The notes: a model not told the origin generated them from the letters alone. A stretch of 64,000 bases of DNA from Thalassovita aquimarina (GCF_018219815.1 NZ_JADMKU010000016.1:1-64000); one strand, 5' to 3'; shown: positions 18,166-26,442, counted from the stretch's first letter. A program made the numbers and translations.

Positions 18166-18687
18166 ATGAATATCGCCTACACTATTGCTGCGGAACGCGG
18201 CGACACGGACCTGCTTCTTCACGGTCTGGCGACATCACTTCTGGAAAACGGATACAATCCGACCGGGGCCGTCCAGATCAACACCGACCGCGCGGATGCC
18301 GGCCGTTGCGACATGGACGTCAAGGTGTTGCCACACGGCCCCGTCATCCGGATTTCGCAAAGCCTCGGCGCGGCGTCCAGGGGCTGCCGGCTTGATCCGT
18401 CAGCGCTTGAAACTGCGGTCGGACTCGTCGAAAGGCGCCTTGCGCAAGGTGCGGATTGCCTGATCGTCAACAAATTCGGAAAACACGAGGCCGAAGGACG
18501 CGGTTTTCGCGCGGTCATTGCAGAGGCGCTGAGCCTGGGTATTCCGGTTCTGGTCGGGCTGAACCGGCTGAACGTCGATGCGTTTTTCGCGTTCACCGGG
18601 GGCATGGCAACAGAGTTGCCGCCGCGCCCCCACGACATTCGGGAATGGCTGAGGCTGGCGATGACGAAAGAAGCAACGGCTGCCTGA
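18166..18687 (+). CDS. DUF2478 family protein (putative NTP-binding)
   Basis: A 173-residue protein of the DUF2478 type, often found near molybdate transport or molybdoenzyme genes in Rhodobacterales. No clear P-loop remains in the N-terminal strand AYTIAAERG, but the rest resembles a nucleotide-binding alpha/beta fold with the segment CLIVNKFGKHEAEGRGF. The function is unknown. It follows moeA by 12 bp with a GAGGACAGAG leader and probably ends the nar transcript. Confidence 0.7.
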   Translation: MNIAYTIAAERGDTDLLLHGLATSLLENGYNPTGAVQINTDRADAGRCDMDVKVLPHGPVIRISQSLGAASRGCRLDPSALETAVGLVERRLAQGADCLIVNKFGKHEAEGRGFRAVIAEALSLGIPVLVGLNRLNVDAFFAFTGGMATELPPRPHDIREWLRLAMTKEATAA

Positions 18688-18708
18688 CCGGATCGGCTGA
18701 TGTACAGA

Positions 18709-18803
18709 GAGCGGTCTTTGCCGCTCGAGGCGTCCGCCTGCTGGGCTAGCGAACGACAAGTCGAATGCGGGGTGCAAGGGCCGCAAGCCGGGAAAGACCG
18801 CTC
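18709..18803. repeat. Nested hairpin and distant 11-bp inverted repeat downstream of the nar block
   Basis: GAGCGGTCTTT (18709-18719) is repeated in perfect inverted orientation as AAAGACCGCTC (18793-18803). The same left arm can also pair locally as GAGCGG/CCGCTC (18709-18714 with 18721-18726). The 189-bp gap holds no credible gene. It may be a transcription end with alternative folds, or one copy of a dispersed intergenic repeat. Confidence 0.45.
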
Positions 18804-18876
18804 GTCATGCTCCCCCAGTGTGAAGCCTGGAAACGCACAGATCGCCGTGATGCAGGCTGACGATCCGGGCCCGATC

Positions 18877-19695
18877 CTAGGGCACCACCCGATCCGGCCC
18901 GAGCGTATAGCCGGCGCCGGCATAGATCTTCAGGTTGCGCGATCCGGTGCGGATAGACCGCGGTTTCAGCCCGTATGTGCGGCGGATCGAATGGCTGAAA
19001 TGGCTGCTGTCGGGATAACCCAGTTCCAGCGCGACCTCGGTCAGGCTGTCGCTGCCATTGGCGTGGTCGAGAAACCGGCGCGCCCGTTTCCACATCCTCA
19101 AGGATCGGAAGGCGATGCCGGTATTTTCCTTGAACAGGTGCAAGAAGCGCGAGGTGGACAATCCTGCCTGCGCCGCCAGGTCGTCGGCGCTCAGCGCGTT
19201 GTCCTCGATCTCGGCGCAGATCGTTTGCATCACCGCCGCGATCCGGACGTCCATCCGGCGCGGAGCCAATGCTTCGCCAAGGAAGAGTTGGTCGAAGCTG
19301 TGGTCGGTGAAGCCTTCGGTGCCGGTGACCGTATCCAGCCGAGGTTCCGCCGCCCGGATGCGCCGGGCCAGTTCGGGGCCCAGAATCGGGTCGTTGGCGC
19401 GCCTGATCAGGTCGGCCTGCGCGCGGTCGGACAGGCTTTCGGGTTCGAAGCCAAGGTTGAGTATCCAGCGGCAGGGCGACACCAGACGGTGGGTTTCATA
19501 AGGGGCCAGGGCCGCGATTTGCCGTTTTTCAAACGGGCTGGTTTTGCCGAGCCCGATTTCGAAATGACCCTCGGGGGCGACATAGATCGTGATGCCTCCG
19601 AGGCTGCGGGGCTTGCCCGAATTGCCCAGTAGACCGGAATAGAAGAACCGGTCGCGCCCAATGGCCATCTGGCCCGCCGTCCAATGGCTGTTCAT
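18877..19695 (-). CDS. AraC-family transcriptional regulator
   Basis: A 272-residue regulator. The C-terminal third carries two helix-turn-helix motifs: LSADDLAAQAGLSTSRFLHLFKE and the second with VALELGYPDSSHFSHSIRR followed by the typical YGLKP. The N-terminal sensor part resembles a cupin-like ligand domain. ATG 19695 is preferred because GGAGG lies 7 nt upstream. It is encoded downstream of, and on the same strand as, feruloyl-CoA synthase, so it may control phenylpropanoid use (inference). Confidence 0.85.
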   Translation of the reverse strand: MNSHWTAGQMAIGRDRFFYSGLLGNSGKPRSLGGITIYVAPEGHFEIGLGKTSPFEKRQIAALAPYETHRLVSPCRWILNLGFEPESLSDRAQADLIRRANDPILGPELARRIRAAEPRLDTVTGTEGFTDHSFDQLFLGEALAPRRMDVRIAAVMQTICAEIEDNALSADDLAAQAGLSTSRFLHLFKENTGIAFRSLRMWKRARRFLDHANGSDSLTEVALELGYPDSSHFSHSIRRTYGLKPRSIRTGSRNLKIYAGAGYTLGPDRVVP

Positions 19696-19805
19696 CTGAA
19701 GTCCTCCCGTAGCGAGCGTGGCGCGGAGGGCAGGGGGTGTCAATTCGCCGGTCGCCTGGTTTCACATGCGGCCGGGCGAAATGGCGCAACGTCACTTTGC
19801 CGGGA

Positions 19806-21557
19806 TCAGAAGAAGCTGACGCCGGGCGGTGTATCGTAAAGCTGCGCCACCGCGTCGGGGCGTTCGCGGAGTACCGCGCGCTGGTTGATCGAGCCCTTGT
19901 CGGTGGCTTCGCCCTTGTCGAGATCGGGCGGCGCGGTCAGCACCACCATCCGCCGCACCCGGTTGGAACTGCCCGTCGCGGCGGCGGCGAAGCTGTCGAG
20001 CTTGTCCTGCAACGCGGGCAGGTCCGCCTTTCCCATGCCCTCGGCGGGAAAGACCAGCGCGCCCAGTTCCTCGCGGTTTTCGCCGACGATCACCGCATCG
20101 CGGAGCAGCCCTTCGAAGTGATCGACCAGCCTGGCGCGCAGCGCGCCGACCGCGACCCAGGTGCCGGTGGCCAGCTTGAAGTTTTCCGCGATCCGCCCGT
20201 CGAAGAAGAATCCATTGGTCAGGTCCTCCGGATCAGCCGGGCGCAAAGCGTCGCCCAGCAGGTAAAACCCTTCGTCGTCGAAATGTTCGGCGGTGGTTTT
20301 GTCGTCCTTGAAATAACCTTGGGTGATCGAGGGGCTTTTCAGCCGCGCTTCGAGCTTGTCTTCGTTCGGCACCAGCTTCAGCGTGATGCCACGCGCCGGA
20401 ACCCCGACATTGCCCGGCGCGTCCTGCTGCTCGGTGCACATCAGCGCGAACGGCCCGGTTTCGGTCGCGCCGAGTGCCGTGGTCAACAGCACATCGTGCC
20501 CAGCAACGTCCCGCGCCATCTGCAGCAATCCGTCCCAGATATGCTGCGCCATGCCAGCGCCCGCATACATCATCATGTCGAGCCGGGCGAAGAACTTCTC
20601 GGCCAATGCGCGGTCCTTGCGGAATTCGTCGAGCAGCATTTCGTAACCGGCGGGCACGTTGAAATACCAGGTCGGCGAAATCTCATGCAGGTTGCGCAGG
20701 GTTTCCCCGATCAGCTTCGGTGTCGGCTTGCCTTCGTCAATGTAGTAACTGCCGCCGTTGCACAGCACCATGTTGAACACCTTGTTGCCGCTGGCCGTAT
20801 GGCTCCACGGCGCCCAGTCGACGACGACGGGCGGGTGGGTGCGCAGGAAGCGGAAGCAATCGGCGATCATGTCCTGATTGCGGGCGATCATGTCATGGCT
20901 GTTGATCACGGCCTTGGGGCTGCCGGTGGAGCCTGAGGTGAACAGGTATTTCGCCACCATGTCGCCGGTAAGCCGTTCGAAAGCCGCATCTGCCCTCGCC
21001 GGATCGCCCGCCAGTTCCGCGATATCCAGCATGTCGCCTGCCGGTTTCGTGGCGGCGACCTTCATGTCAGCGGTGCGGATGGCATTGATCGCCTTGGTAT
21101 AGCGTGCGCCGTCCGAGGCGAAGATCAGCCCGGGTTGCAGCAGTTCGGCCACGCCGATCAGCTTGTCATGGGTTTCCGAGACCAGCGAAAACGCAGTGGA
21201 AACGGCGGCGCTCGGCACGCCGACATATTGTGCCGCCAGCGCCACCAACGCGTGATCGAGCGAATTTTCCGACAGGATCAGGACCGGCCGTTCCTGCGAC
21301 AACCCCAGATCGAGCAGCGCCGCGCCCAGTTGGCGCACCCGGTCGTGCACCTGCGCGTAGCTCAGCCGCCGCCAGTCGCCGCCCTCGATACGCTGCGCCA
21401 GGTAGGTCGCGTCGGGCGTTTTCTCGGCCCAGTATTTCAACCGCGCCGGAATGGTATTCGCCAGCCGTTCGGCCTGGCCCGGATGTTCCATCAAGATGGT
21501 TCCGTCATCGCGTTTTTCCACACGGAATTCCGGTGTCCAAAACTGCGTTGCCGTCAT
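19806..21557 (-). CDS. fcs: Feruloyl-CoA synthase
   Basis: A 583-residue ANL-superfamily adenylating enzyme. The A3 motif FTSGSTGSPKAVINSH, the A5-like segment ALGATETGPF and the hinge FFFDGRIAENFKLATG are visible. The segments NGGSYYIDEGKPTPK and ISPTWYFNVPAGYE are characteristic of feruloyl-CoA synthases. It activates ferulate and similar hydroxycinnamates to CoA thioesters. No echA-like hydratase/lyase or vanillin dehydrogenase lies adjacent, so the rest of the pathway must be elsewhere. The start at 21557 is preceded by GGAGGAAGAG. Confidence 0.85.
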   Translation of the reverse strand: MTATQFWTPEFRVEKRDDGTILMEHPGQAERLANTIPARLKYWAEKTPDATYLAQRIEGGDWRRLSYAQVHDRVRQLGAALLDLGLSQERPVLILSENSLDHALVALAAQYVGVPSAAVSTAFSLVSETHDKLIGVAELLQPGLIFASDGARYTKAINAIRTADMKVAATKPAGDMLDIAELAGDPARADAAFERLTGDMVAKYLFTSGSTGSPKAVINSHDMIARNQDMIADCFRFLRTHPPVVVDWAPWSHTASGNKVFNMVLCNGGSYYIDEGKPTPKLIGETLRNLHEISPTWYFNVPAGYEMLLDEFRKDRALAEKFFARLDMMMYAGAGMAQHIWDGLLQMARDVAGHDVLLTTALGATETGPFALMCTEQQDAPGNVGVPARGITLKLVPNEDKLEARLKSPSITQGYFKDDKTTAEHFDDEGFYLLGDALRPADPEDLTNGFFFDGRIAENFKLATGTWVAVGALRARLVDHFEGLLRDAVIVGENREELGALVFPAEGMGKADLPALQDKLDSFAAAATGSSNRVRRMVVLTAPPDLDKGEATDKGSINQRAVLRERPDAVAQLYDTPPGVSFF

Positions 21558-21617
21558 AATCTCTTCCTCCCAGGAGAACAGGCGAACCGGGAGACTCGCC
21601 ATAGCTCATAATTGATA

Positions 21618-21634
21618 TATAATATAACTATATT
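21618..21634. promoter_or_regulatory. AT-rich promoter/operator between fcs and the DUF3237 gene
   Basis: The divergent intergenic region contains a strikingly AT-rich patch in otherwise GC-rich DNA. TATAAT (21618-21623, + strand) resembles a -10 box, and AATATA-AC-TATATT (21621-21634) is a perfect 6+6 inverted repeat over it. This looks like an operator overlapping a promoter; a repressor of the MarR or TetR type would fit, but none is encoded next to it. Confidence 0.4.
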
Positions 21635-21696
21635 CGGGCGCGGGAGCAAGACGAGCGAACGCCCGGAGAGGCGTTTAAATCGGGAGGACCGCATAA

Positions 21697-22173
21697 ATGA
21701 CCGCAGAACCAACGCTTTCACAGCCACCATTGCGACATGTCTGCGACCTGTTCGTGACGCTAGACCCGATCCGTGAACTTGGGGCGGGTCGCGCCGGGCA
21801 CAGGCGGATCATTCCGATCGTCGGTGGCCGGGCTGAAGGACCGGCCCTGAAGGGGCGCATCCTGAACCTCGGGGCGGATTGGCAGACGATCTGGGCCAAT
21901 GGTGTGGCCGAACTCGACACCCGCTACGGTATCAAAACCGACGACGGCGCAGTGATCGAGATCAGAAACTACGGCTACCGCCACGGACCGGACGAGGTGA
22001 TCGAGGCCATTGCGCGCGGTGAAGAGGTCGATCCGTCATCCTATTACATGCGCACCCATGCGCGGCTGGAAAGCGGCGATCCGCGATACGAATGGGTGAA
22101 CCGGACCCTGTTTGTTGGTACCGGCGCGCGCAAGGATGGTCAGGTCGTGGTGTCGCTTTTCGCGATCGACTGA
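21697..22173 (+). CDS. DUF3237 domain protein
   Basis: A 158-residue protein resembling DUF3237, a small beta-barrel family of unknown function often near aromatic or lipid catabolic genes. Visible conserved segments are GGRAEGPALKGRILNLGADWQ, the RYGIKTDDGAVIEIRNYG core and YEWVNRTLFVG near the C-terminus. It has no signal peptide or membrane segment. It is divergent from fcs and its last 34 bases overlap the 3' end of modC on the opposite strand. Confidence 0.7.
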   Translation: MTAEPTLSQPPLRHVCDLFVTLDPIRELGAGRAGHRRIIPIVGGRAEGPALKGRILNLGADWQTIWANGVAELDTRYGIKTDDGAVIEIRNYGYRHGPDEVIEAIARGEEVDPSSYYMRTHARLESGDPRYEWVNRTLFVGTGARKDGQVVVSLFAID

Positions 22174-23261
22174 TCGCCGGCGCCGATATCGGCGCGGGAC
22201 ACCGACACGCTTTTGATGATGGCATAACAGCCGGTGCCGGGCTCCAGCCCGAGGGCCGCAATGGATCGCTTGGTCACGCGGGCGAGGATCTGATCGTCAC
22301 CCGCCTGCATCTGCACCATCGCGCCCGGGCCGCTGCCCGCGCGGATCGAGGTGACGGTGCCGGGCAGCAGGTTCAGTGCCGATATCCGTCCCGGCGGATC
22401 GAGAGACAGTACAACGTCGTTGGCATGGATGCGCACCCTTACGCGGTCGCCGGGATTGCCCCCGATACGGGGCAGGAACAACCGCCCGCCGGCGCTGGCC
22501 AGTTCGGTCAGTCCGTCATCATGATGCTTGACGATCTTGGCGCTCAGCACCGATCCCGCTTCGCGCAAACCGATCGCCGGGGCCAGCGCGGGATCGGACA
22601 TCACCTCTTCGGTGGGGCCGGTTTTCAGCACCTTGCCCTTGTCCAGCAAGACCACGGTGGTTGCCAGCCGCGCCACTTCGGCCACCGAATGGCTGACATA
22701 GAGGATCGGGATCGCAGTTTCGTCGCGCAGGCGCTCCAGATAAGGCAGGATTTCGGCCTTGCGCGCCTCGTCCAGCGCCGCCAGCGGTTCGTCCATCAAC
22801 AGAATCAGCGGATGCGACAGCAGCGCCCGCCCGATCGCCACCCTTTGCTTTTCTCCGCCAGACAGGGCTCCAGGGCGGCGGGTCAGCAGGCCGCCGATGC
22901 CCAGCATGTCGACGAGGCGGCGTTCTTCGGTGTCGGACCCGCGAATTCCGGCGAACCAGCGGCCGTAGCGCAGGTTCTGCTGCACCGTCAGATGCGGGAA
23001 CAGCCGCGCCTCCTGGAACACGTAGCCGACGCGGCGCTTGTGTGGCGGCAGGCACAGGCCCTGGTCGGTGTCACACAGCAGCCGGTCGCCGACCTCGACC
23101 CTGCCGTGGTCGGGACGTAACAACCCGGCCATCGCATTGACCAGCGTGGACTTGCCCGACCCGGAACTGCCGAACAGGGCGGTGACACCTGCCGGGGCCT
23201 TGAAATCGGCGTCGAGCGTGAAACCTTCGAACGTGTGTTTGACGGAAACCGACAGGGTCAT
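22140..23261 (-). CDS. modC: Molybdate ABC transporter ATP-binding protein
   Basis: A 373-residue ABC ATPase. Walker A is GSSGSGKST, the signature is LSGGEKQRVAIGRALL and Walker B is LILLMDEPLAALD. The C-terminal extension with SALNLLPGTVTSI is a TOBE (molybdate-binding) domain. The length and TOBE domain identify ModC rather than a generic importer ATPase. It overlaps modB by 4 bp. Its product would supply molybdenum for the Mo-cofactor used by NarG. The 3' end runs convergently into the DUF3237 gene. Confidence 0.9.
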   Translation of the reverse strand: MTLSVSVKHTFEGFTLDADFKAPAGVTALFGSSGSGKSTLVNAMAGLLRPDHGRVEVGDRLLCDTDQGLCLPPHKRRVGYVFQEARLFPHLTVQQNLRYGRWFAGIRGSDTEERRLVDMLGIGGLLTRRPGALSGGEKQRVAIGRALLSHPLILLMDEPLAALDEARKAEILPYLERLRDETAIPILYVSHSVAEVARLATTVVLLDKGKVLKTGPTEEVMSDPALAPAIGLREAGSVLSAKIVKHHDDGLTELASAGGRLFLPRIGGNPGDRVRVRIHANDVVLSLDPPGRISALNLLPGTVTSIRAGSGPGAMVQMQAGDDQILARVTKRSIAALGLEPGTGCYAIIKSVSVSRADIGAGDQSIAKSDTTT

Positions 23262-23953
23262 GCGCCGGCCACCCGTTTCGCCGCCCGGCGGGCCAGTACC
23301 TCAGACAGGATCAGGGCCGTCATGGCGATGGTGACGGACACCGCGACCAGCCGCAGCGCGGAGGCCTCGCCCCCCGGCACCTGCAGGAAGGCATAGATCG
23401 CCGAAGGCAGTGTCTGGGTCTGGCCGGGGATGTTAGACACGAAAGTGATCGTTGCGCCAAATTCCCCCATCGCCTTGGCGAAGCCGAGGATCGATCCGGC
23501 GATGATGCCGGGCAGGATCAGGGGCAGGGTGATCGTCACGAAAACCCAAGGGCGCGACGCGCCCAGCGTTCCGGCGGCCTGTTCCAGCTTGGGATCGACC
23601 GCTTCCAGCGCCAGCCGGATCGCCCGCACCATCAGAGGAAATCCCATGATCCCGGCCGCCAGCGCGGCACCGGTCCAGCGGAAGGCGAAAATCAACCCCA
23701 GCGTTTCATACAGCCATTCGCCCACCGGCGCGCGGCGCCCGAAGGTCAGCAGCAGCAGGTAACCGGTGACGACGGGGGGCAGGATCAGCGGCAGATGCAC
23801 GATCCCGTTCAGCACCTGCTTGCCCCAGAAATCGCGCCGCGCCAGCAGGTAGGCAACCCAGATCGCCAGCGGCAACGCCACCAGCGTGGCCCAGAAAGAT
23901 ACCCGCAGCGACAGCGCGACGGCGGTCCATTCTTCGGGGCTCAGGAAATCCAT
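23258..23953 (-). CDS. modB: Molybdate ABC transporter permease
   Basis: A 231-residue inner-membrane permease with about five hydrophobic helices. It has the binding-protein-dependent EAA loop, seen as EAVDPKLEQAAGTLGASRPWVF, and the FAKAMGEFGATITFVSNIPG motif typical of ModB. ATG 23953 (MDFLSPEEWTAVALS) matches the family start; a longer reading frame upstream lacks family character. No modA lies upstream: the neighbouring gene is a TRAP receptor followed by a terminator. Confidence 0.9.
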   Translation of the reverse strand: MDFLSPEEWTAVALSLRVSFWATLVALPLAIWVAYLLARRDFWGKQVLNGIVHLPLILPPVVTGYLLLLTFGRRAPVGEWLYETLGLIFAFRWTGAALAAGIMGFPLMVRAIRLALEAVDPKLEQAAGTLGASRPWVFVTITLPLILPGIIAGSILGFAKAMGEFGATITFVSNIPGQTQTLPSAIYAFLQVPGGEASALRLVAVSVTIAMTALILSEVLARRAAKRVAGA

Positions 23954-24062
23954 CTGTGGCGGGTCACTTTGGCTGTGTCGGTTCGGGCAAACGTGGCGCA
24001 GGAACCTCCGCTTGGCAACCGGCCTGTCGGAAAATCGCGGAAAACCTCGGTCCCTCAGCGAC

Positions 24063-24090
24063 AAAAAAACAGCCGCCCCCGAGGGCGGCT
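24063..24090 (-). terminator. Intrinsic terminator downstream of dctP-like gene
   Basis: AGCCGCCC (24071-24078) and GGGCGGCT (24083-24090) form an 8-bp GC-rich stem with a 4-nt loop. On the minus strand it is followed by a run of seven T residues. It ends the TRAP receptor transcript and separates it from modBC, so modB must have its own promoter in 23954-24062. Confidence 0.85.
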
Positions 24091-24119
24091 GTTCGTTTGC
24101 TTGTGAGTGGTCGCGGGCG

Positions 24120-25157
24120 TCAGCCGCCGTGTTTCTTGATCAACGCCTTTGCTTGCTCGATCAAAGCGTTGCCATCGATGCCCTTGCTTTCCATGTCGGC
24201 GACCCAGCGGGCGATTACCGGTTCGGCCTTTGCCTTGAACCGGGCCACTTCGGCTGCGTCCAAGGTGACGATGTTGTTGCCCGCTTTCACGGCGATGTCG
24301 CGGCCCGGCTTGTCATAGTCATACATGACCTGTGCCGCGAATTCCGCCAGGGCCAGCCCCGATTCCGCATCGATGGCGGCGCGGATATCCTCGGGCAGGC
24401 TGTCATACTTGTCGCGGTTCATCACCATGATGATGGTCGCGGTGTAAAGCGCCTCGTCGCCCGAGAATTCGGTGTGGTTGTGGACCAGTTCCGACAGCTT
24501 GATCGCCGGGGTGACTTCCCACGGGATCACGGTGCCGTCGATCACGCCCTTGGACAGCGCTTCGGGGATCGTGGGCAGCGGCATGCCGACCGGGGTCGCG
24601 CCAAGTTCGCCCAGTAGGTCGCTGATCACGCGGGTCGGGCCACGCAGCTTCAGGCCTTCGAGGTCTTCCAGCTTGGAAACGCCGTTCTTGGTGTGGATCA
24701 CGCCGGGGCCGTGCACCCATGCGCCCAGAACCTTGACGGAACCGTATTCGCTGTTCTGCAGGTCGGTTTTCACCATGTCCTGGAACGCCATCGAAGTGGC
24801 CACCGGATCGGTCATCATGAAGGGCAGTTCGAACACTTCGGTGCGCGGGAAGCGCCCCGGGGTATAGCCCACCACGGTCATGACGATATCGGCCACGCCG
24901 TCGATCGCCTGATCCATCAGATCCGGCGGACGCCCACCCAGCGACATCGCGTCGAAATGTTCGATCTTCAGCTTGCCGCCGGTGCGCTCCTCCACCCGCT
25001 TGGCCCAGGGCTTCAGGATGTGCTTCGGCACCGTCGCGGGCGGCGGCAGGAACTGGTGCAGGGTCAGGGTGACATCCTGCGCGAATGCCGCGACCGGCGT
25101 CAGGCTCAGGGCCAGCGCCGCCGCGGCTGCTGTTTTCAGCAGATTGCGTTTTTTCAT
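24120..25157 (-). CDS. TRAP transporter solute-binding protein, DctP type
   Basis: A 345-residue periplasmic receptor. A Sec signal peptide (MKKRN...LALSLTPVAAFAQ) is cleaved after about residue 27. The segments GVIHTKNGVSKLEDLEGLKLRGPTR and GVIDGTVIPWE are diagnostic of the DctP/TAXI-like fold binding carboxylates. GGAGG precedes ATG 25157. No DctQ or DctM membrane subunits are adjacent, so it must share a distant transporter. It follows the P450 gene on the same strand after 94 bp, suggesting a linked aromatic or aliphatic acid substrate. Confidence 0.88.
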   Translation of the reverse strand: MKKRNLLKTAAAAALALSLTPVAAFAQDVTLTLHQFLPPPATVPKHILKPWAKRVEERTGGKLKIEHFDAMSLGGRPPDLMDQAIDGVADIVMTVVGYTPGRFPRTEVFELPFMMTDPVATSMAFQDMVKTDLQNSEYGSVKVLGAWVHGPGVIHTKNGVSKLEDLEGLKLRGPTRVISDLLGELGATPVGMPLPTIPEALSKGVIDGTVIPWEVTPAIKLSELVHNHTEFSGDEALYTATIIMVMNRDKYDSLPEDIRAAIDAESGLALAEFAAQVMYDYDKPGRDIAVKAGNNIVTLDAAEVARFKAKAEPVIARWVADMESKGIDGNALIEQAKALIKKHGG

Positions 25158-25251
25158 TTTTCCTCCCTTTATCCGCACTGGATTTTCCCGCGCGGGTCGT
25201 TAAGTCTTGCCGCCATGCGCTCCCCTGCGCAAGGCGGCAGTACCGTGATTG

Positions 25252-26442
25252 TCAATCCAACGTGACCGGCAGGTGCCGCGGTCCGCGGAACCCGAAGCCA
25301 TAGAAATCGACCTTGGACGGATCGGCCAAGGTCATGTTCGGGAACCGGTCGAACAGCATCGGCAGCATGATATTGGCCAGCATCCGGCGCGCCACGTGGG
25401 TGCCCTGGCAGAAATGCGGCCCGTTGCCGAACGCCTGGTGCGGTTGTTTCGGCCGGAAGATGTCGAAGAGGTGGCCGTCCTCGTACAGGTCTTCGTCGTG
25501 ATTGGCCGAGGCCTGCACCGTCATCACCGTGTCGCCCTTGGGGATGAGGCAGCCGCGAATCTCGGTATCCTCGGTCACCAGCCGCGACGACACCTGGATC
25601 GGTGCAACCCAGCGGACGCCTTCCTCGAAGGCCTGCAGCCACATGCCGTCGGCCTTGCAGGCCTCGAACTGGTCGGGGTTGCTCAGCAGCCCGTAGATTA
25701 TGGTCAGCAGCGCGTCGCGCGGTTCGTTGATGCCGCCGCCGATGGCGATTTTCACATTGGCATAGATCTGCGACAGCGGGATCGGGTCCTCGGCGTTCAC
25801 CATCACCGACAGCGCCGACTGGTCCGGGTCCTTTCGGTGCCGTTCCGCCGCCTTGTCGAACAGCGCGTCCATTTCATCGTTGGCAGCGTCGCATTGCGCG
25901 AACAGTTCATCCGCCCAACCGAAATTGCCCGCCCCGTCGATCAGGATCTGGCTCCAGCGTTGCATGTCGTCGTCGCTGGCTTCGGGAATGCCCAAAAGCC
26001 GGGTCAGGGTGCGCGCGGCATAGGGGCCCGCAAGCGTCGGGAACAGGTCCACGGTTTCGCCGCGCGGCAGCGATCCGACGAAGTCCTCGGCGATCTTGGT
26101 ATAAATCGGGGTCCAGCACTGGGTGATGTTCCGGGCCGAGAAGGACGGCGCCATCGCGCCGCGTTCACGGGCATGTTCTGCGCCATCCTTGCGCATCAGG
26201 GTATGGGCGCGGAAAGCGCGTTCCATCGGCGTTTGGGGGTCGTCCGAACTGAACAGTTCGGGGTTATCCTTGACGTATTTGGTGTCTTCCGCCTTGGTCA
26301 GCAGGGTGCGCCCCACAGATTTCACCCGCAACACCGGCGCTTCGGCGCGCAGCCGCTTGTAGATCGGATAGGGATCAAGCGTGAGCTGCTGAATCGTGAT
26401 CGAGTCATCGAGCGGTGCGAGGTTATCGAGCGTGGTGGACAT
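25252..26442 (-). CDS. Cytochrome P450, candidate aromatic O-demethylase-like
   Basis: A 396-residue soluble bacterial P450. The haem-binding loop FGNGPHFCQG holds the proximal Cys345, and the ExxR of the K-helix is Glu274/Arg277. The oxygen-activating I-helix reads GGGINEP (235-241): the usual acid-alcohol pair (Asp/Glu-Thr) is missing, replaced by Asn-Glu-Pro. From memory, GcoA (CYP255A, guaiacol demethylase) has a similar QEP at this place and a matching C-terminus (WGWGFRGP versus YGFGFRGP here). No reductase or ferredoxin is adjacent. It is divergent from a LysR gene. Confidence 0.85.
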   Translation of the reverse strand: MSTTLDNLAPLDDSITIQQLTLDPYPIYKRLRAEAPVLRVKSVGRTLLTKAEDTKYVKDNPELFSSDDPQTPMERAFRAHTLMRKDGAEHARERGAMAPSFSARNITQCWTPIYTKIAEDFVGSLPRGETVDLFPTLAGPYAARTLTRLLGIPEASDDDMQRWSQILIDGAGNFGWADELFAQCDAANDEMDALFDKAAERHRKDPDQSALSVMVNAEDPIPLSQIYANVKIAIGGGINEPRDALLTIIYGLLSNPDQFEACKADGMWLQAFEEGVRWVAPIQVSSRLVTEDTEIRGCLIPKGDTVMTVQASANHDEDLYEDGHLFDIFRPKQPHQAFGNGPHFCQGTHVARRMLANIMLPMLFDRFPNMTLADPSKVDFYGFGFRGPRHLPVTLD

